A stretch of 12,505 nucleotides of DNA from Gammaproteobacteria bacterium. GTDB lineage: Bacteria > Pseudomonadota > Gammaproteobacteria > Poriferisulfidales > GCA-002705445. The stretch lies in the NCBI GenBank assembly GCA_002702235.1, contig NZYO01000011.1, positions 8,460-20,964 on the forward strand, written 5' to 3'. Positions within the stretch are counted from its first letter, which is position 1. The number at the start of each line of letters is the position of its first letter. This document shows, one piece after another, positions 6,398 to 12,505 of the stretch. A program made the position numbers and the translations under genes. Below the pieces are notes generated by a model. The model made no database searches and had not been told where the DNA came from. It worked only from the letters and a program-made list of their open reading frames with translations.

Positions 6398-6979
6398 TTA
6401 TCCTATTTGCGATATTTTAAGAACTTTTTTTAAATCTTTTCTAAGTCCTTTAAAATTTAAATTTTCTTTATTGTAAAACATAAATATATTTCCAAGCGGA
6501 TCGGAAATATACAAAGTTCCGTTATTTAAAAGTTCATTGTCTAGTAACTTGGGGTCAATGAGCTTATTAATATTTTTGTAATCAGCCTTAATTAGACCTT
6601 CAATATCATCATTTTTTTGATCAGTAATTACAATGTTCATAACCCTTGAACTATCTTGGTTAAGACTAATCCTAGTTTGTCTAATGAGATGTAATATTTC
6701 ACTACATGTTTTATCACATTTGTTTCCTCTGACTACAAAAATTAGTGACCATTTTTTGTTACTAAATGTTTTTAAAGTTTTTTCGCTTGTTGAGTTTTTA
6801 TGAATATTTATCATACTTTCAAGTAATTCGCCATTAGTGCTTGGTGGTGCAATTGGAAGGCTATCTCTATATATATACATTAATGTAGCAAAAATTAATG
6901 GTCCGATAAAAGACAATATGATTAAAATAAAATATATCCTAGATTTAATTTTTGCAGAATAATCTATATTGATATTCAC
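6398..6979 (-). CDS. SCO-like membrane-anchored thioredoxin-fold protein with CxxxC motif
   Basis: A 193-residue protein with one N-terminal TM helix (about 15-36) and a periplasmic domain. The start is GTG (6977-6979), overlapping the SURF1 stop by four bases (GTGA); no nearby ATG fits. The strand WSLIFVVRG leads into CDKTC (Cys88, Cys92), the position of the CxxxC of SCO1/SenC copper chaperones, and LYISDPLGNIFMFY (156-169) fits the SCO beta-hairpin. The third SCO copper ligand, a His just before that strand, is not visible: the segment reads LLNNGTLYI. It may act as a thiol reductant or copper relay for cytochrome oxidase CuA rather than as a standard SCO. Gammaproteobacterial cox loci often carry such a protein between SURF1 and ctaA. 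Family-level function is known; the specific role is inference. Confidence 0.72.
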   Translation of the reverse strand: MNINIDYSAKIKSRIYFILIILSFIGPLIFATLMYIYRDSLPIAPPSTNGELLESMINIHKNSTSEKTLKTFSNKKWSLIFVVRGNKCDKTCSEILHLIRQTRISLNQDSSRVMNIVITDQKNDDIEGLIKADYKNINKLIDPKLLDNELLNNGTLYISDPLGNIFMFYNKENLNFKGLRKDLKKVLKISQIG

Positions 6980-7698
6980 TGTTTTCTTCCCCTAAAAAAT
7001 AGGATTAAATATATGACAAAGAATATACCTGCCAAACCAAACCATTGAGCAGAGTATCCTAAATGCTTTTCATGAGTCATATTAACTATCTTAAAATTGT
7101 TTTTAAAATTACTAATATTTGAACTCGCAACAAGAGTTAAATCGTAAATCAAATTGTAATTTTTGAATATATCGCTAATCTGTTCAAAATCAATATATTG
7201 AATTAGTCTAGGCCAAAATTCATTAATGTCCATATCGCCTATATGATAGGGCTCTTCCATCAAATACAAAAATCCATCGATTTCTTTGATATTCAAAATA
7301 TTGTTTCGAGTTAATAGATCTGCATATCTCTTACTAATATTTTTTCTATTTGTATCAAAGTCAACCCATCCTAAATTTACCAAAATAACATTTTTTGTAT
7401 TTTTAATTAAAAAGGGTACATAGACATTGAAACCTACTTTTTTATCATGAAATTTGTTGTCTAATAAAAAAAATTTTTCAAAAAAATTTCCTTTCAGTCT
7501 TACATTTCTATAATTAAGAAATTCTTTTTCTGAAGATTTGATGTCTTCAATAAAGATTGGTGATATAGATTTTCTTGAATCAAATTCAGATATAATGTTC
7601 TCTTTTTCCTTAGCTCTTTCAAGTTGCCAAATACCTAAGTAAGTAAAAAGAGATATACAAAATAGAAAAAAGATGCTAGAAAGTAAATTAATTTTCAT
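6976..7698 (-). CDS. SURF1 family cytochrome oxidase biogenesis protein
   Basis: A 240-residue protein with the SURF1 hallmark of two TM helices flanking a periplasmic domain: TM1 about 5-22 and TM2 about 216-235. Signature segments are LGIWQLERAKEK (21-32), LLDNKFHDKKVGFNVYVP, LVNLGWVDFDTNR, and the C-terminal HLGYSAQWFGLAG leading into TM2. SURF1 helps insert heme a3 into subunit I of the oxidase. The gene begins the minus-strand SURF1, SCO-like, ctaA, ctaB set; its stop overlaps the next start by four bases. Only 18 bases separate its ATG from the divergent DUF2909 gene, so any promoter must lie in or overlap that gene. I found no convincing one. Confidence 0.94.
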   Translation of the reverse strand: MKINLLSSIFFLFCISLFTYLGIWQLERAKEKENIISEFDSRKSISPIFIEDIKSSEKEFLNYRNVRLKGNFFEKFFLLDNKFHDKKVGFNVYVPFLIKNTKNVILVNLGWVDFDTNRKNISKRYADLLTRNNILNIKEIDGFLYLMEEPYHIGDMDINEFWPRLIQYIDFEQISDIFKNYNLIYDLTLVASSNISNFKNNFKIVNMTHEKHLGYSAQWFGLAGIFFVIYLILFFRGRKQ

Positions 7699-7704
7699 AA
7701 ACTG

Positions 7705-7710
7705 TATAAA
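7705..7710 (+). promoter_or_regulatory. Possible -10 box for the DUF2909 gene
   Basis: TATAAA lies 6 bases before the TTG start of the DUF2909 gene and predicts a leaderless or nearly leaderless transcript. No recognisable -35 was found, so this is tentative. Confidence 0.3.
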
Positions 7711-7716
7711 TCTATA

Positions 7717-7917
7717 TTGTTAAAATTTATTGTCATATCCCTTTTTATTTTAATACTAATAAGCTTATTTAGCTCAATGTTTTTTTTAATAAAGGATAAA
7801 GGTCAAAAGAGAAGGGTTGTGAATACACTCTTTATAAGGATTCTATTATCAATAATTTTATTTATAATACTTATAATCTTATATCAAATGGGCTACATAG
7901 AGCCTAATTCATTATAA
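7717..7917 (+). CDS. DUF2909 small twin-transmembrane protein
   Basis: A 66-residue protein with two hydrophobic helices (about 3-25 and 39-58) joined by a basic loop KDKGQKRRVVNTLFIR. The RDKGQ-like loop followed by R-V-N-x-L is the mark of the DUF2909 family found in gammaproteobacterial cox loci. The start is TTG: the family normally begins MLK-, exactly what this codon gives, and the only later ATG (residue 21) would delete the first helix. It lies on the strand opposite all the oxidase genes, between coxC (convergent, 9-base gap) and SURF1 (divergent, 18-base gap). Its function is unknown; location suggests a role in oxidase assembly or a small membrane subunit. Confidence 0.82.
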   Translation: MLKFIVISLFILILISLFSSMFFLIKDKGQKRRVVNTLFIRILLSIILFIILIILYQMGYIEPNSL

Positions 7918-7926
7918 TCTTATTTA

Positions 7927-8793
7927 TTACAACCAATAAACGAATATAAATAAACCCAGCCAAACGACATCGACGAAATGCCAGTACCAAGCGACCGCTT
8001 CAAATGCAAAGTGATTTGCTGGCTTAAAATGACCTACTATGCATCTACCTAATATTACACATAACATTAAAGTTCCAACAGTTACATGAAATCCATGAAA
8101 GCCAGTGAGCATAAAAAAAGTAGAACCATATATCCCACTTCCTAAATTCAAATTCAAATCTTTAAAGGCGTGACCATATTCTACTCCTTGAAAGTACATA
8201 AATATTGCACCTAATAGAACAGTTAAGGCTAAGCCAATAATTAACTGGTATCTATTTGATTCTTTAAGCGCATGATGAGCCCAAGTGATTGTTAAACCAC
8301 TTGTTAATAGAATAGCTGTATTTAAGGCTGGTAAACCCCATGGTCCCATGTATTTAAATTCGCCGCCTATTTCGCCAGGGCCATTGGCATTTTCTGGCCA
8401 AATTGCTTCATAACCTGGCCATAAGTAAGTATTAGTTGGCAGACCAGTTCCTTCACCCCCAAGCCAAGGTAGCGAATAAGCTCTTACATAATATAAAGCG
8501 CCAAAAAATGCAGCAAAGAACATTACTTCTGAGAAAATAAACCATATCATTCCCCATCTAAATGACTTATCAACTTGTTCATCATATATACCGCTCTCAG
8601 ATTCTTTGATAACAACTGAAAACCAGCCAACCATCATAAAAATAACAATTGCTAAACCAACAAATAATATTTCTACCCCTAAGTCGCCACCATTGAACAA
8701 GTTTGCTGCACCAACCATTGCAGTACATATACCGATGGTTCCAACCATTGGCCACTTACTTCCATGCGGAACATAATAACTAGATTCAGACAT
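7927..8793 (-). CDS. coxC: Cytochrome c oxidase subunit III
   Basis: A 288-residue polytopic membrane protein ending in ANHFAFEAVAWYWHFVDVVWLGLFIFVYWL-type sequence, whose last 19 residues (WHFVDVVWLGLF and onward) are nearly universal in subunit III. Other family segments are SEVMFFAAFFGALYY, ITWAHHAL, and TGFHGFHVTVGTLML. The protein stabilises the two-subunit core and binds lipid near the D-channel entrance. I choose the ATG at 8791-8793 (MSESSYYVPHGSKWP) because GGGGA sits 5 bases before it and the family starts here. A TTG 12 bases upstream is in frame but overlaps that ribosome-binding sequence. It follows ctaG by 12 bases. Confidence 0.95.
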   Translation of the reverse strand: MSESSYYVPHGSKWPMVGTIGICTAMVGAANLFNGGDLGVEILFVGLAIVIFMMVGWFSVVIKESESGIYDEQVDKSFRWGMIWFIFSEVMFFAAFFGALYYVRAYSLPWLGGEGTGLPTNTYLWPGYEAIWPENANGPGEIGGEFKYMGPWGLPALNTAILLTSGLTITWAHHALKESNRYQLIIGLALTVLLGAIFMYFQGVEYGHAFKDLNLNLGSGIYGSTFFMLTGFHGFHVTVGTLMLCVILGRCIVGHFKPANHFAFEAVAWYWHFVDVVWLGLFIFVYWL

Positions 8794-8798
8794 TTTTA

Positions 8799-8803
8799 TC
8801 CCC
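8799..8803 (-). promoter_or_regulatory. Ribosome binding site that fixes the coxC start
   Basis: On the minus strand GGGGA lies 5 bases before the ATG at 8793. It favours this ATG over the in-frame TTG at 8803-8805, which would overlap the site itself. Confidence 0.6.
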
Positions 8804-8805
8804 AA

Positions 8806-9366
8806 TTAATTTATTTTATTAATCTTTTTTTTATTTGCCACATTGTCAATTTTATAGAAAGTATAAGACAATGTTAAAGTTTTTATATCATTTGGTATAT
8901 TTGGATCAATGCTAAAGTAAACCGGTAATTTTAAAACTTCTCCAGGCATAATTTTTTGCTGTTCAAAACAAAAACATTCTATTTTTTTTAAATATTTCGA
9001 TGCAATATTAGGTGAGACACTTGGAACTGCCTGACCTACAACAATATTTTCTGATATGTTTTCAAAATAGTAATATGTACTATGAATTTTACCTTTAGTA
9101 ACATTTATTTGAAACTCATCAGCTTTAAAATTTACGTTAGTCCCCTCACCAGAGTTTGAAACAAACTGTATCTTAACAGTTGAGGAATCTAGACTAGTAT
9201 TAATATTATTATTAACTTCAGTTTTTAATTTTAGGTTACTAGTATTGCCATTCAAACCGGTAAGATCGCAAACTATCGAATAGATAGGGACTAAAAGAAA
9301 GGAAAAGCCAAACATCAAGATAGAAATAAAAAACAGCTTTTTTATAGTGCTTTTACCTTTATTCAT
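8806..9366 (-). CDS. ctaG: Cytochrome c oxidase assembly protein CtaG (Cox11)
   Basis: A 186-residue protein with one N-terminal TM helix (about 10-31) and a periplasmic immunoglobulin-like copper domain, the normal bacterial CtaG length. Cox11 delivers copper to the CuB site of subunit I. The conserved Cys33 just after the TM helix (VPIYSIVCDLTGLNG) is present, as is the copper motif CFCF (131-134) in KKIECFCFEQQ. Also typical are QAVPSVSPNIASKYLKK and LPVYFSIDP. The ATG overlaps the stop of the preceding 32-residue peptide gene in an ATGA arrangement, so translation is probably coupled. coxC follows 12 bases after its 8793 start is applied. Confidence 0.95.
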   Translation of the reverse strand: MNKGKSTIKKLFFISILMFGFSFLLVPIYSIVCDLTGLNGNTSNLKLKTEVNNNINTSLDSSTVKIQFVSNSGEGTNVNFKADEFQINVTKGKIHSTYYYFENISENIVVGQAVPSVSPNIASKYLKKIECFCFEQQKIMPGEVLKLPVYFSIDPNIPNDIKTLTLSYTFYKIDNVANKKKINKIN

Positions 9367-9461
9367 TTTGCCGCCATTACTAGATAAAAACTTACGTAGA
9401 AAACGATAGCTAATAGTGCAAGCAATGAAGCTGTTAGTCTAATTTTACCTTGTGTTTTCAT
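9363..9461 (-). CDS. 32-residue single-TM peptide, cytochrome oxidase small assembly protein-like
   Basis: A short gene starting with ATG at 9459-9461 and encoding 32 residues: a basic N-terminus MKTQGKIR, one hydrophobic helix (about 9-29) and a short AAK tail. Its TGA overlaps the ctaG ATG by four bases (ATGA), and it begins 13 bases after the coxA stop, so it fills the gap between the two genes exactly. Many beta- and gammaproteobacterial cox loci have a comparable tiny membrane peptide at this place, annotated as a small oxidase assembly protein. The overlap and location, rather than strong sequence conservation, support the call. A role in assembly or in coupling ctaG translation is inferred. 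Confidence 0.7.
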   Translation of the reverse strand: MKTQGKIRLTASLLALLAIVFYVSFYLVMAAK

Positions 9462-9474
9462 AAATAAATAACTT

Positions 9475-11043
9475 TTATTTGACAACCGGTGGCTCACTGA
9501 AAGAGTGATAAGGTGGTGGTGATGATAATGTCCACTCCAGACCTTCAGCTCCTTCCCAAACCTGGTCGGTTGCTTTCTCTCCGCTTTTTAAACACTTAAA
9601 TAATATATATACAAATATTAGTTGTGATAGCCCAAACCCAAAAGCACCTATACTAGCTATCGCATTATAATCAGCAAACTGTAAAGAGTAATCTGGTATT
9701 CTTCTTGGCATGCCGGCAAGACCAACAAAATGCATAGGGAAGAAAGTTAAATTTACAAAAATCGTAGAAAGCCAAAAATGAGTCTTACCTAAAAACTCTG
9801 AATAATAATGTCCTGTCCATTTAGGAAGCCAATAATATACGGCTGCCATAATAGCAAATATAGATCCAGGAACTAATACGTAGTGAAAATGAGCAACTAC
9901 GAAATAAGTATCATGGTATTGGAAATCAGCTGGGGTAATGGCCAACATAAGTCCTGAGAAACCTCCAATTGTAAACATCACAATAAAACCTATGGCAAAA
10001 AGCATAGGGGTTTCAAAAGTCATTGCTCCCTTCCACATTGTACTTACCCAGTTAAAAACTTTAACACCTGTAGGCACAGCTATAAGCATCGTTGCGAACA
10101 TAAAAAATAATTCTCCACCCAAAGGCATGCCGACTGTAAACATGTGATGTGCCCAAACAATGAAAGATAAAAATGCTATAGATGCTGTAGCATAAACCAT
10201 AGAGCTATAACCAAATAAAGGCTTTCTTGAAAAGGTTGGAATTATCGATGAAACTACACCAAATGATGGAAGAATTAAAATATATACTTCAGGGTGCCCA
10301 AAGAACCAAAAAATATGTTGGAACATAACGGGGTCGCCACCTCCGGCAGCATTAAAGAAGCTTGTTCCAAAGTATTTATCAGTCAGTAACATTGTTACGC
10401 CACCAGCAAGTACAGGCATGACTGCGATTAAAAGAAAAGCTGTGATTAACCAAGTCCAAACAAATAAAGGCATTTTCATTAATGTCATTCCAGGAGCTCT
10501 CATGTTTAATATCGTTGCAACCACGTTAATTGCGCCCATTATTGATGATAAACCCATAAAGTGAATGGCAAAAATAAGAAATGGAAATGCGTTACCAGTT
10601 TGCAGACTTAATGGAGGATAAAGAGTCCAGCCGCCTGCTGGAGCACCACCATCCATAAACAAAGTTGAGAGCAACATTGAAAATGCAAAAGGTAATATCC
10701 AAAAACTCATGTTATTCATTCTTGGAAGAGCCATATCAGGACCTCCAACCATGATTGGTATTAACCAATTTGCAAGGCCCGTAAAAGCGGGCATAACGAC
10801 ACCAAATATCATGACCAAGGCATGCATTGTTGTCATTGAATTAAAAAATTGAGGATCTACAAATTGTAAACCAGGTTGGAATAATTCTGACCTTATAACC
10901 AAAGCCATTAAACCACCAATAAAAAACATTATCAGTGAAAACCAAAGATATAGAGTTCCTATGTCTTTATGGTTTGTTGTAGTTATCCATCTCATTATTC
11001 CTGATGGATGATCGTCATGGTGTTCATTAACTACTGAGCTCAT
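9475..11043 (-). CDS. coxA: Cytochrome c oxidase subunit I (aa3-type, A1 family)
   Basis: A 522-residue, 12-helix catalytic subunit of the proton-pumping heme-copper oxidase. Ligands are all visible: heme a His74 (TTMHALVM) and His387; heme a3 His385 (VAHFHYV); CuB His250, His299 and His300. Tyr254 in GHPEVY is the one cross-linked to a CuB His. Glu252 of the same motif marks an A1-type enzyme. The D-channel Asp103 with its Asn ring (NWLIPIMVGGPDMALPRMNN) and the K-channel Lys328 (PTGVKVF) are present, so full proton pumping is expected. A strong ribosome-binding site precedes it and overlaps the coxB stop. Sequence is far more conserved than its neighbours. Confidence 0.99.
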   Translation of the reverse strand: MSSVVNEHHDDHPSGIMRWITTTNHKDIGTLYLWFSLIMFFIGGLMALVIRSELFQPGLQFVDPQFFNSMTTMHALVMIFGVVMPAFTGLANWLIPIMVGGPDMALPRMNNMSFWILPFAFSMLLSTLFMDGGAPAGGWTLYPPLSLQTGNAFPFLIFAIHFMGLSSIMGAINVVATILNMRAPGMTLMKMPLFVWTWLITAFLLIAVMPVLAGGVTMLLTDKYFGTSFFNAAGGGDPVMFQHIFWFFGHPEVYILILPSFGVVSSIIPTFSRKPLFGYSSMVYATASIAFLSFIVWAHHMFTVGMPLGGELFFMFATMLIAVPTGVKVFNWVSTMWKGAMTFETPMLFAIGFIVMFTIGGFSGLMLAITPADFQYHDTYFVVAHFHYVLVPGSIFAIMAAVYYWLPKWTGHYYSEFLGKTHFWLSTIFVNLTFFPMHFVGLAGMPRRIPDYSLQFADYNAIASIGAFGFGLSQLIFVYILFKCLKSGEKATDQVWEGAEGLEWTLSSPPPYHSFSEPPVVK

Positions 11044-11052
11044 AACTTTAAT

Positions 11053-11059
11053 CTCCTTT
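11053..11059 (-). promoter_or_regulatory. Strong ribosome binding site of coxA
   Basis: On the minus strand AAAGGAG lies 9 bases before the coxA ATG and shares its first bases with the coxB stop codon. It is by far the best Shine-Dalgarno sequence noticed in the window, where most genes have weak or no such site, suggesting high translation of subunit I. Confidence 0.8.
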
Positions 11060-11855
11060 ATTTATTAGCTAGGTTTGATTCAATTTTCTGACTAGCTATC
11101 CATTCGTCAAATTTATTTTCGCTAACGGCTTCAACCACAATAGGCATAAACCCATGGTGTCTTCCGCATAATTCTGCACATCTACCTCTATAAACGCCTG
11201 GCTCTAAAACAACAGTAGATAATTCATTTATGAAACCTGGAATAGCATCTTTTTTTAAAGCTAAATCAGGAACCCACCAAGCATGAAGAACATCATTTGA
11301 AGTTACTAAAAATCTTACTTTTTTATTTGTTGGAATAATTAAGCGATTATCAACTTCTTGCAGATAATTTAGGTTCTTTTGCTTTTTATTATAAATTTCA
11401 TCGTAAGGTGTACTTAATTTACTATAGAAGCTTACACCTGAATCAAGATATTCATATTTCCATAACCACTGGTAACCCGTAACCTTTATTGTGATATCAG
11501 AGTCAGTATGATCATACATCTTTATTAATGTCTTTGTAGCAGGGATTGCCATCAAAATCAAAATTGCAAACGGAACTACAGTCCAAATAAATTCTAATTT
11601 TGTACTTTCATGAAATGTAGCTGGTTTCACGCCGCGTGATTTTCTATGCATTAAGATTGACCAAAACATTGCACCAAAAACAACTACACCAATGCCAACG
11701 CAAATCCAAAGGATTAACATATGAAGATTATAAATCTCATTACTAATTTCAGACACGCCTTTTGGCATGTTTAGGGTGTCCCATCCTGCAAAAGCTGAAC
11801 TCATAAAGAGTAATAAGGATGAAATGGTTAAAAAGATTTTATATTTAATTTCCAT
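11058..11855 (-). CDS. coxB: Cytochrome c oxidase subunit II
   Basis: A 265-residue subunit with a signal peptide (hydrophobic about 7-20, cleavage after SAFA, residue 23), two TM helices (about 44-68 and 89-110) and a periplasmic cupredoxin domain carrying CuA. The CuA ligands are His191 (LHAWWVP), Cys226, Glu228, Cys230, His234 and Met237 (RCAELCGRHHGFM). The aromatic GYQWLWKYEY (127-136) is the cytochrome c docking and electron-entry region. The chain ends soon after the CuA site, so there is no fused cytochrome c domain: this is a plain aa3, not a caa3, enzyme. The start overlaps the end of the DUF2244 gene by 11 bases. Confidence 0.98.
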   Translation of the reverse strand: MEIKYKIFLTISSLLLFMSSAFAGWDTLNMPKGVSEISNEIYNLHMLILWICVGIGVVVFGAMFWSILMHRKSRGVKPATFHESTKLEFIWTVVPFAILILMAIPATKTLIKMYDHTDSDITIKVTGYQWLWKYEYLDSGVSFYSKLSTPYDEIYNKKQKNLNYLQEVDNRLIIPTNKKVRFLVTSNDVLHAWWVPDLALKKDAIPGFINELSTVVLEPGVYRGRCAELCGRHHGFMPIVVEAVSENKFDEWIASQKIESNLANK

Positions 11856-12318
11856 ATGGAATTTTTCCTTTAAGTAATTTTGCCAATTTCAATCTTTCAT
11901 CGTCATTAAGTAAAGCTCCAATTTCAGTTTGCTTTCCGTGAGACCTTAAAAAAAGCTTATGTGGATGACCCTTATGGCATGGTTTATCTAAAACTACCCT
12001 TGTCCAATATCTTTCCATATTATATTCTTTTTTACCCCTATGAAACCTACTCAAAATAGATACTTTGCTGTCTGTTATTGAAATTATTTCATATTGGTTC
12101 CTTTTTAGATAACAATATGAAAGAGCTAAAGCTAAAAAAAGCATCTCAAATCCTGTGAAAGGCATTATAATCCAGATACCGTTTAATGCAAAGAATATAG
12201 CTATAATAAAGGAAACACTAAATATTAGTATGAAAAAAATTTTGAGCCCGCCAGCTGAGATTGATTGGTTAGGCTTTATTATAAATCTGTCAAAGTTATT
12301 GTTTGAGTATTCTATCAT
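11845..12318 (-). CDS. DUF2244 membrane protein, first gene of the cox operon
   Basis: A 157-residue protein with two TM helices (about 25-45 and 48-70) and a C-terminal cytoplasmic domain. The pattern fits DUF2244: an N-terminal IIKPNQSISAGGLKIFF, the GIWIIMPFTGFEMLFLALALS hairpin, and the C-terminal GKQTEIGALLNDDERLKLAKLL. DUF2244 genes commonly lie next to cox genes in proteobacteria, but no biochemical role is established. A GGGGA sequence 4 bases before the ATG (12323-12327) may serve as ribosome binding site. It overlaps coxB by 11 bases, so it is likely co-translated with it. Confidence 0.85.
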   Translation of the reverse strand: MIEYSNNNFDRFIIKPNQSISAGGLKIFFILIFSVSFIIAIFFALNGIWIIMPFTGFEMLFLALALSYCYLKRNQYEIISITDSKVSILSRFHRGKKEYNMERYWTRVVLDKPCHKGHPHKLFLRSHGKQTEIGALLNDDERLKLAKLLKGKIPYGN

Positions 12319-12333
12319 TTCGTCCCCAGCTGT

Positions 12334-12339
12334 ATTCTA
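12334..12339 (-). promoter_or_regulatory. Possible -10 box of the cox operon
   Basis: On the minus strand these bases read TAGAAT (five of six to consensus), in the 58-base gap between the bioC-like stop and DUF2244. A poor -35 (TTCATT) lies 16 bases upstream. Transcription would begin near 12327. Read-through from the upstream gene is equally possible. Confidence 0.3.
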
Positions 12340-12376
12340 CACCAATAGGCATATTAATGAAGTGTACAGAGGTTAA

Positions 12377-12505
12377 TTATAGGGTTTTCCATGCATGCCC
12401 ATAAATAACTTCATAAGTGAGAGGGTAAGTCGTTTGTGGTCCTTTTAGCTCTTCATACGATTTGTACATATTTTGCATTTTACCTTTAGAAGTTAGCCCT
12501 AGTCC
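12377..12505 (-). CDS. bioC: C-terminal end of a probable malonyl-ACP O-methyltransferase BioC (partial)
   Basis: The last 42 codons of a gene entering from the right edge, ending in TAA at 12377-12379. The visible tail has GLGLTSKGKMQNMYKSYEEL followed by YPLTYEVIYGHAWKTL. The YPLTYEVIYGHAW ending resembles the C-terminus of BioC, where E. coli has YPLTYHLFLG. BioC methylates malonyl-ACP to start pimelate synthesis for biotin. The catalytic SAM-binding region lies outside the window, so another class I methyltransferase cannot be excluded. It runs in the same direction as the cox operon, 58 bases upstream of DUF2244. Confidence 0.55.
   Translation of the reverse strand, partial: GLGLTSKGKMQNMYKSYEELKGPQTTYPLTYEVIYGHAWKTL

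Noticed and set aside
8794..8805. TTG at 8803-8805 as the coxC start
   Set aside because: It overlaps the GGGGA ribosome-binding sequence of the ATG at 8793, and the added four residues are not expected in the family.
9938..10147. Plus-strand open frame inside coxA
   Set aside because: It lies wholly within the most conserved part of subunit I and shows no independent features.
12155..12376. Plus-strand open frame across the DUF2244 start region
   Set aside because: It is antisense to DUF2244 for most of its length, with no ribosome-binding site or recognisable motif.

Overview
The window is a gene-dense, AT-rich stretch (about 30% G+C by eye, not computed) of a bacterial chromosome. Gene content and order point to a free-living aerobic gammaproteobacterium with a small, streamlined genome. 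The low G+C, tiny or overlapping intergenic spaces and short leaders resemble marine lineages such as SAR86; that placement is inference. No mobile elements, tRNAs, rRNAs or CRISPR arrays were seen, and no gene-free stretch exceeds about 110 bases.

Left part (1-1977, minus strand): two overlapping M16 zinc-peptidase genes. The upstream one has an intact HxxEH zinc site. The downstream one, cut by the window edge, has lost it. Together they look like an active/inactive pair exported to the periplasm. Divergent from them (2019-4483, plus strand) are ftsE, ftsX and rpoH. FtsE is strikingly degenerate: every catalytic ABC-ATPase motif is altered although the frame is open and the gene abuts ftsX. 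The rpoH promoter carries a perfect CIRCE operator (TTAGCACTC-N9-GAGTGCTAA) with the -10 hexamer inside the spacer, so the heat-shock sigma factor is predicted to be repressed by HrcA.

Right part (4473-12318, almost all minus strand): a complete aa3-type cytochrome c oxidase locus. In transcription order it holds DUF2244, coxB, coxA, a 32-residue membrane peptide, ctaG and coxC. A small DUF2909 gene on the plus strand follows, then SURF1, an SCO-like CxxxC membrane protein, ctaA and ctaB. CoxA, CoxB and CoxC form the enzyme. CtaB and CtaA convert heme B to heme O and then heme A. CtaG delivers copper to CuB, SURF1 assists heme a3 insertion, and the SCO-like protein probably handles CuA or its thiols. 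ctaB and rpoH converge and overlap by 11 bases.

At the right edge is the C-terminal end of a gene that resembles the biotin-pathway methyltransferase bioC.

The two most notable signals are the apparent pseudo-ATPase FtsE paired with FtsX, and the CIRCE operator on rpoH.
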